From Romboutsia weinsteinii (lineage in GTDB: Bacteria > Bacillota > Clostridia > Peptostreptococcales > Peptostreptococcaceae), in assembly GCF_002250835.2 (NCBI RefSeq), contig NZ_NOJY02000006.1, positions 1-64,000 on the forward strand: 64,000 nucleotides of DNA, written 5' to 3'. A program made the translations under genes and the position numbers. The notes under the pieces are model-generated. The model saw only the letters and a program-made list of their open reading frames with translations, was not told where the DNA came from and ran no database searches. Positions 61,566 through 64,000 of this stretch are shown piece by piece; positions within the stretch are counted from its first letter, which is position 1, and the number at the start of each line of letters is the position of its first letter.

Positions 61566-62858
61566 TTAATTAGTTACATTCTCTGTATCTAAATCTTTAT
61601 TTGTTTTAATTTCTCCTGCCATCTTAAAAGCTTGTTTAGCTAGAAATACTGCTATAATCTCATTTATAACAGCTGCTGCTGCAATAGTTCCTTGTATCAT
61701 AGTAGCATATTCTGGTACAAGTGGTGTTAAAGTTGTAACTGCTATTCCTGTAAATATAAGCGATACTCCTGAATGTGGTAAAAGAGAAAGCCCTAAGTAC
61801 TTACATACTTTATCATCAGCTTTTGATAACTTACCACCTGTGTAAGCACCTAATATCTTACCAACGCCACGAGCTATTATATATATAGCAGTAAGAAGTC
61901 CTGCACCAAATATTAAGTTATAATCTAGTGGTGCTCCTAAGTTTATTACCATTATAACTAATGCTATACCTATTATAGGGTTAACAACTTCCATTATCTC
62001 ATGCAATCTTTCTTTTCCAACCATATTTGCGATAATAGCAGAAAATGATATACCAGATAATAATAAATTTATTGATAGTATATTGTCATTTACATACCTA
62101 CCAACAATAACTGTAATAGCTATTAGTAATGTAAGTTTTAATAAAATTTCTAACTTAGACTTTTCATTACATGAAATCTGACCTTCTGTAATACCCGCAA
62201 ATGCAGTTACTTCTTTAGGTTTCTTATTTTGTAATATTTTAGCACCTATAATACCTGTAACAGCTCCTATAGCTAGTGGTAATATTATCATCATTAATAT
62301 AGAAATAATATTTACTTTTTCACCAGTCATAGCTCCTGAGACTACTCCTATAACTAAGAAAAATACAAATAGAGCTAATACATCATCTAATGCAGCAAGC
62401 GGTATTAAAGTTTTTGAAACAGGTCCCTTAGCATTATACTCTTTAACTATTGATAAAGATGGTGCTGGTGCTGTTGCTAATGCAATTGCTCCAAATACTA
62501 GTGCTATAGAAATCGGAACATCTGCAAATATGAAAAATGCAACTGCAACAAATATAAATGCTATCATACCCTCAAAAAAGCATATAGTCACTATTTGTTT
62601 TCCTGACTTCTTAAGTTCTTCAAGTATTAATTCAGTACCTATTAGCATACCTACTAGAACTTCTCCAATGTTGCTTAAAACATGAAACCACTCTGCATCC
62701 ATTATGCTACTATTCATCCAATTTAGTGCATGTGGCCCTATTACCATACCTGTCAATAACCATCCAAGTATAGATGGTAACTGAAGTTTTGAAACTAACT
62801 TTCCAACTATTAATCCTATAACTGTAAATATAGCTAATAGTATAATTCCTTTAATCAC
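61566..62858 (-). CDS. Cation:proton antiporter (CPA2/Kef-like)
   Basis: 430-residue polytopic membrane protein with about 12 helices, Na_H_exchanger type (PF00999). Family segments are LQLPSILGWLLTGMVIGPHAL (helix 2), the extended region around GAIALATAPAPSLSIVKEYNAKGPVSKTLIPLAALDDVLALF (with the conserved Asp pair of helix 5/6) and SLLPHSGVSLIFTG. No C-terminal TrkA-N domain, so it is the short form. Starts at GTG 62858 behind AGGAGGA. It follows the TetR gene by 15 bp as one operon. Probably exports Na+, K+ or another cation. Confidence 0.85.
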   Translation of the reverse strand: MIKGIILLAIFTVIGLIVGKLVSKLQLPSILGWLLTGMVIGPHALNWMNSSIMDAEWFHVLSNIGEVLVGMLIGTELILEELKKSGKQIVTICFFEGMIAFIFVAVAFFIFADVPISIALVFGAIALATAPAPSLSIVKEYNAKGPVSKTLIPLAALDDVLALFVFFLVIGVVSGAMTGEKVNIISILMMIILPLAIGAVTGIIGAKILQNKKPKEVTAFAGITEGQISCNEKSKLEILLKLTLLIAITVIVGRYVNDNILSINLLLSGISFSAIIANMVGKERLHEIMEVVNPIIGIALVIMVINLGAPLDYNLIFGAGLLTAIYIIARGVGKILGAYTGGKLSKADDKVCKYLGLSLLPHSGVSLIFTGIAVTTLTPLVPEYATMIQGTIAAAAVINEIIAVFLAKQAFKMAGEIKTNKDLDTENVTN

Positions 62859-62873
62859 TTAAACGTCCTCCTT

Positions 62874-63479
62874 TTATTTATCAATACCTTCAAATACCAT
62901 TTCTAGCATTATCTTATGGTCTCTTCTAAATTCTTCTATAACAATGTCCTTATCCTTACACTCTATATCTTTCATATGTTTTTCTTCTAATTTTGAACCT
63001 ATCATTAGAATTAATTCAAAAGCTTTTTCTCTATCAAACTTCGGATTAAAATCTATACTTTTTATCACTTCATATAATAGAGTATTATTATAATCCTCAA
63101 ACTCATTAGCGATTTTTCTTGCATCTTCTATAGTGTTATTTAATACTAGATTTACAATAATCTTAGAGTACAGTGGATTTTCTCCAAAGAATTCAAACTT
63201 AGAATTAAAATATTCACTTATATAATCGATACCCTTCTTATTGCTATCTTGTATATGTATTTTTATATTTTCTTTAAAATTGTAAATAACGTGTCTAGCT
63301 ACAGCTAAATACATGTTTTCTTTCGAGCCATAATAATGATAAAGCAATCCTTTTGATACTTCAGCTTTTTTACAAATCACATTGGTAGACGTTGCTTGGT
63401 ATCCATTATGTGCAAATTCTTCAAGTGCTATATTAAGTATCTTTTTTTTAGCATCTATAGAAGACTCTTTTTCTTTCAT
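62874..63479 (-). CDS. TetR family repressor of the antiporter operon
   Basis: 201-residue regulator. The TetR HTH (about 7-60) reads AKKKILNIALEEFAHNGYQATSTNVICKKAEVSKGLLYHYYGSKENMYLAVARHVI, the classic pattern. The C-terminal all-helical ligand domain is typical. The ATG at 63479 lies 7 bp behind AAGGAGG; upstream in-frame ATGs run through the operator sequences and are unlikely starts. First gene of the TetR-antiporter operon; it is probably autoregulated through two inverted repeats at 63495-63548. Confidence 0.9.
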   Translation of the reverse strand: MKEKESSIDAKKKILNIALEEFAHNGYQATSTNVICKKAEVSKGLLYHYYGSKENMYLAVARHVIYNFKENIKIHIQDSNKKGIDYISEYFNSKFEFFGENPLYSKIIVNLVLNNTIEDARKIANEFEDYNNTLLYEVIKSIDFNPKFDREKAFELILMIGSKLEEKHMKDIECKDKDIVIEEFRRDHKIMLEMVFEGIDK

Positions 63480-63494
63480 ACTTATCCTCCTTGA

Positions 63495-63510
63495 TTGACC
63501 ATGTGGTCTA
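63495..63510. promoter_or_regulatory. TetR operator copy 1
   Basis: TTGACCA-TG-TGGTCTA, an almost perfect inverted repeat between the predicted -10 and the ribosome site of the tetR gene. The second copy is 38 bp away centre to centre. Confidence 0.65.
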
Positions 63511-63519
63511 TAATTATAA

Positions 63520-63548
63520 ATAGTATCATTCATTGACCACATGGTCAA
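63520..63548 (-). promoter_or_regulatory. tetR-antiporter promoter with operator copy 2
   Basis: On the minus strand TTGACC (63548-63543), 17 bp, TACTAT (63525-63520). The perfect inverted repeat TTGACCA-CA-TGGTCAA (63533-63548 on plus) covers the -35 box, so the repressor would block polymerase there. Confidence 0.65.
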
Positions 63549-63632
63549 TAAATTATTTAAATAAATATAACAAAAATTCCCTTATATATATCAACATGTC
63601 TGAAACATCTCAAATTTAAATAATTAGAGAAT

Positions 63633-63667
63633 AAAAAAAGCATTGATTATATAATCAATACTTTTTT
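63633..63667 (-). terminator. Terminator after the second XRE-cupin gene
   Basis: Stem AAAAAAG-ATTGATTAT / ATAATCAAT-CTTTTTT with one C-A mismatch, about 70 bp past the stop. T-runs on both strands. Confidence 0.75.
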
Positions 63668-63736
63668 CGTAATTTTCAATTGCTAAGTTTATATAGCTTT
63701 ACAATTATAATTTTTTAATCGACTTACTCAATATAT

Positions 63737-64000
63737 TTAAAATGATGGAGGTGTTACTGCAAATATAACCTCACAGTCTTCATCAGTGTTATTCTCCCAT
63801 TTATGATTTGAATGTGGTGGTATTTTCACACTGTCTCCACAGTTTAGCTCAATAATAGAATTCATCAAATATAAACTTACAGAACCTTTCATAACATATG
63901 CAACCTCTTCACCCTTATGGCTAAAAAGTTCCTTTGAAGAAGACTCTCTTGCTGGTATCTTCATAAGCATAAATTCTATAGACCCTTGTGAATTTGGAGT
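63737..64000 (-). CDS. XRE-cupin regulator paralogue (5' part outside window)
   Basis: C-terminal 87 residues of a second HTH/cupin regulator; the frame runs open to the window end. The cupin part (ELFSHKGEEVAYVMKGSVSLYL, GDSVKIPPHSNHKWEN, CEVIFAVTPPSF) differs from the protein at 46113-46667 at only about 10 of 76 aligned residues counted by eye. The visible N-terminal residues TPNSQGSIEF also match. The HTH domain must lie beyond 64000. It is followed by a terminator and the TetR/antiporter unit. Confidence 0.85.
   Translation of the reverse strand, partial: TPNSQGSIEFMLMKIPARESSSKELFSHKGEEVAYVMKGSVSLYLMNSIIELNCGDSVKIPPHSNHKWENNTDEDCEVIFAVTPPSF

Noticed and set aside
63737-63970. An independent 77-residue cupin protein starting at 63970
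   Set aside because: The frame stays open to 64000 and matches the paralogue through that point; it is the tail of a larger XRE-cupin gene.

Overview
The window is AT-rich DNA from an endospore-forming, low-GC Gram-positive bacterium. The best fit is a member of the Clostridia in the Peptostreptococcaceae (Clostridioides / Paeniclostridium / Paraclostridium / Romboutsia type). The evidence is a spoVD/murF cell-wall gene pair, SPOCS-domain (spore-coat type) proteins, many TTG/GTG starts behind strong AGGAGG sites, and an A/T-rich third-position bias throughout. The exact species is inference. I see no rRNA, tRNA, CRISPR array, insertion sequence or prophage. The window starts inside murF and ends inside a helix-turn-helix/cupin regulator gene.

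Layout. 1-4.2 kb: murF (partial), spoVD, an ftsL-like gene and a cyclase-family hydrolase. 4.4-6.7 kb: a MATE exporter divergent from a MerR regulator. 6.7-13.1 kb: a 2-aminoethylphosphonate (AEP) uptake and degradation operon (ABC ATPase, a fused permease/binding protein, phnW, phnX) behind an RpiR-type regulator. 13.3-18.9 kb: a VTC-type polyphosphate polymerase, a DUF4956 membrane protein, a two-component system and a convergent DUF4353-like lipoprotein. 19.1-21.5 kb: a secreted sialidase. 22-35.2 kb: a surface-repeat locus with a 2693-residue, 18-unit DUF11 protein, a divergent 1143-residue relative, and two small genes carrying SPOCS domains, one fused to a DUF11 unit. 35.6-40.2 kb: a two-component system with an ABC-2 type exporter. 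40.5-46 kb: a small membrane protein, then a phosphodiesterase, two MFS transporters and a DeoR regulator. 46.1-55.2 kb: an amino-acid/peptide catabolism island (XRE-cupin regulator, D-serine dehydratase, TrmB regulator, IlvD/Edd dehydratase, ornithine-cyclodeaminase family enzyme, POT transporter, M24 peptidase, RidA). 55.4-61.5 kb: a MacAB-like exporter, two related lipoproteins and their two-component system. 61.6-63.5 kb: a cation/proton antiporter and TetR regulator. 63.7-64 kb: a second XRE-cupin gene, cut by the window end.

Genes working together. Two putative regulons can be read directly from promoter DNA. Upstream of the polyphosphate genes, the first two-component system and the DUF4353-like lipoprotein, a TTAAGN direct repeat with an 11-bp period sits exactly 9 bp before a -10 box. 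Upstream of the MacAB-like operon, its companion lipoprotein gene and the last two-component system, TTAACA-N5-TTTATA sits exactly 10 bp before a -10 box. Both look like OmpR-family response-regulator sites that tie separated transcripts together.

The most unusual part is the DUF11/SPOCS locus. Its proteins lack signal peptides and wall anchors, yet are built of long surface-type beta-domain arrays, and are linked to SPOCS domains known from spore-coat assembly proteins. The working hypothesis is a spore-surface fibre or appendage system assembled in the mother cell; this is inference.
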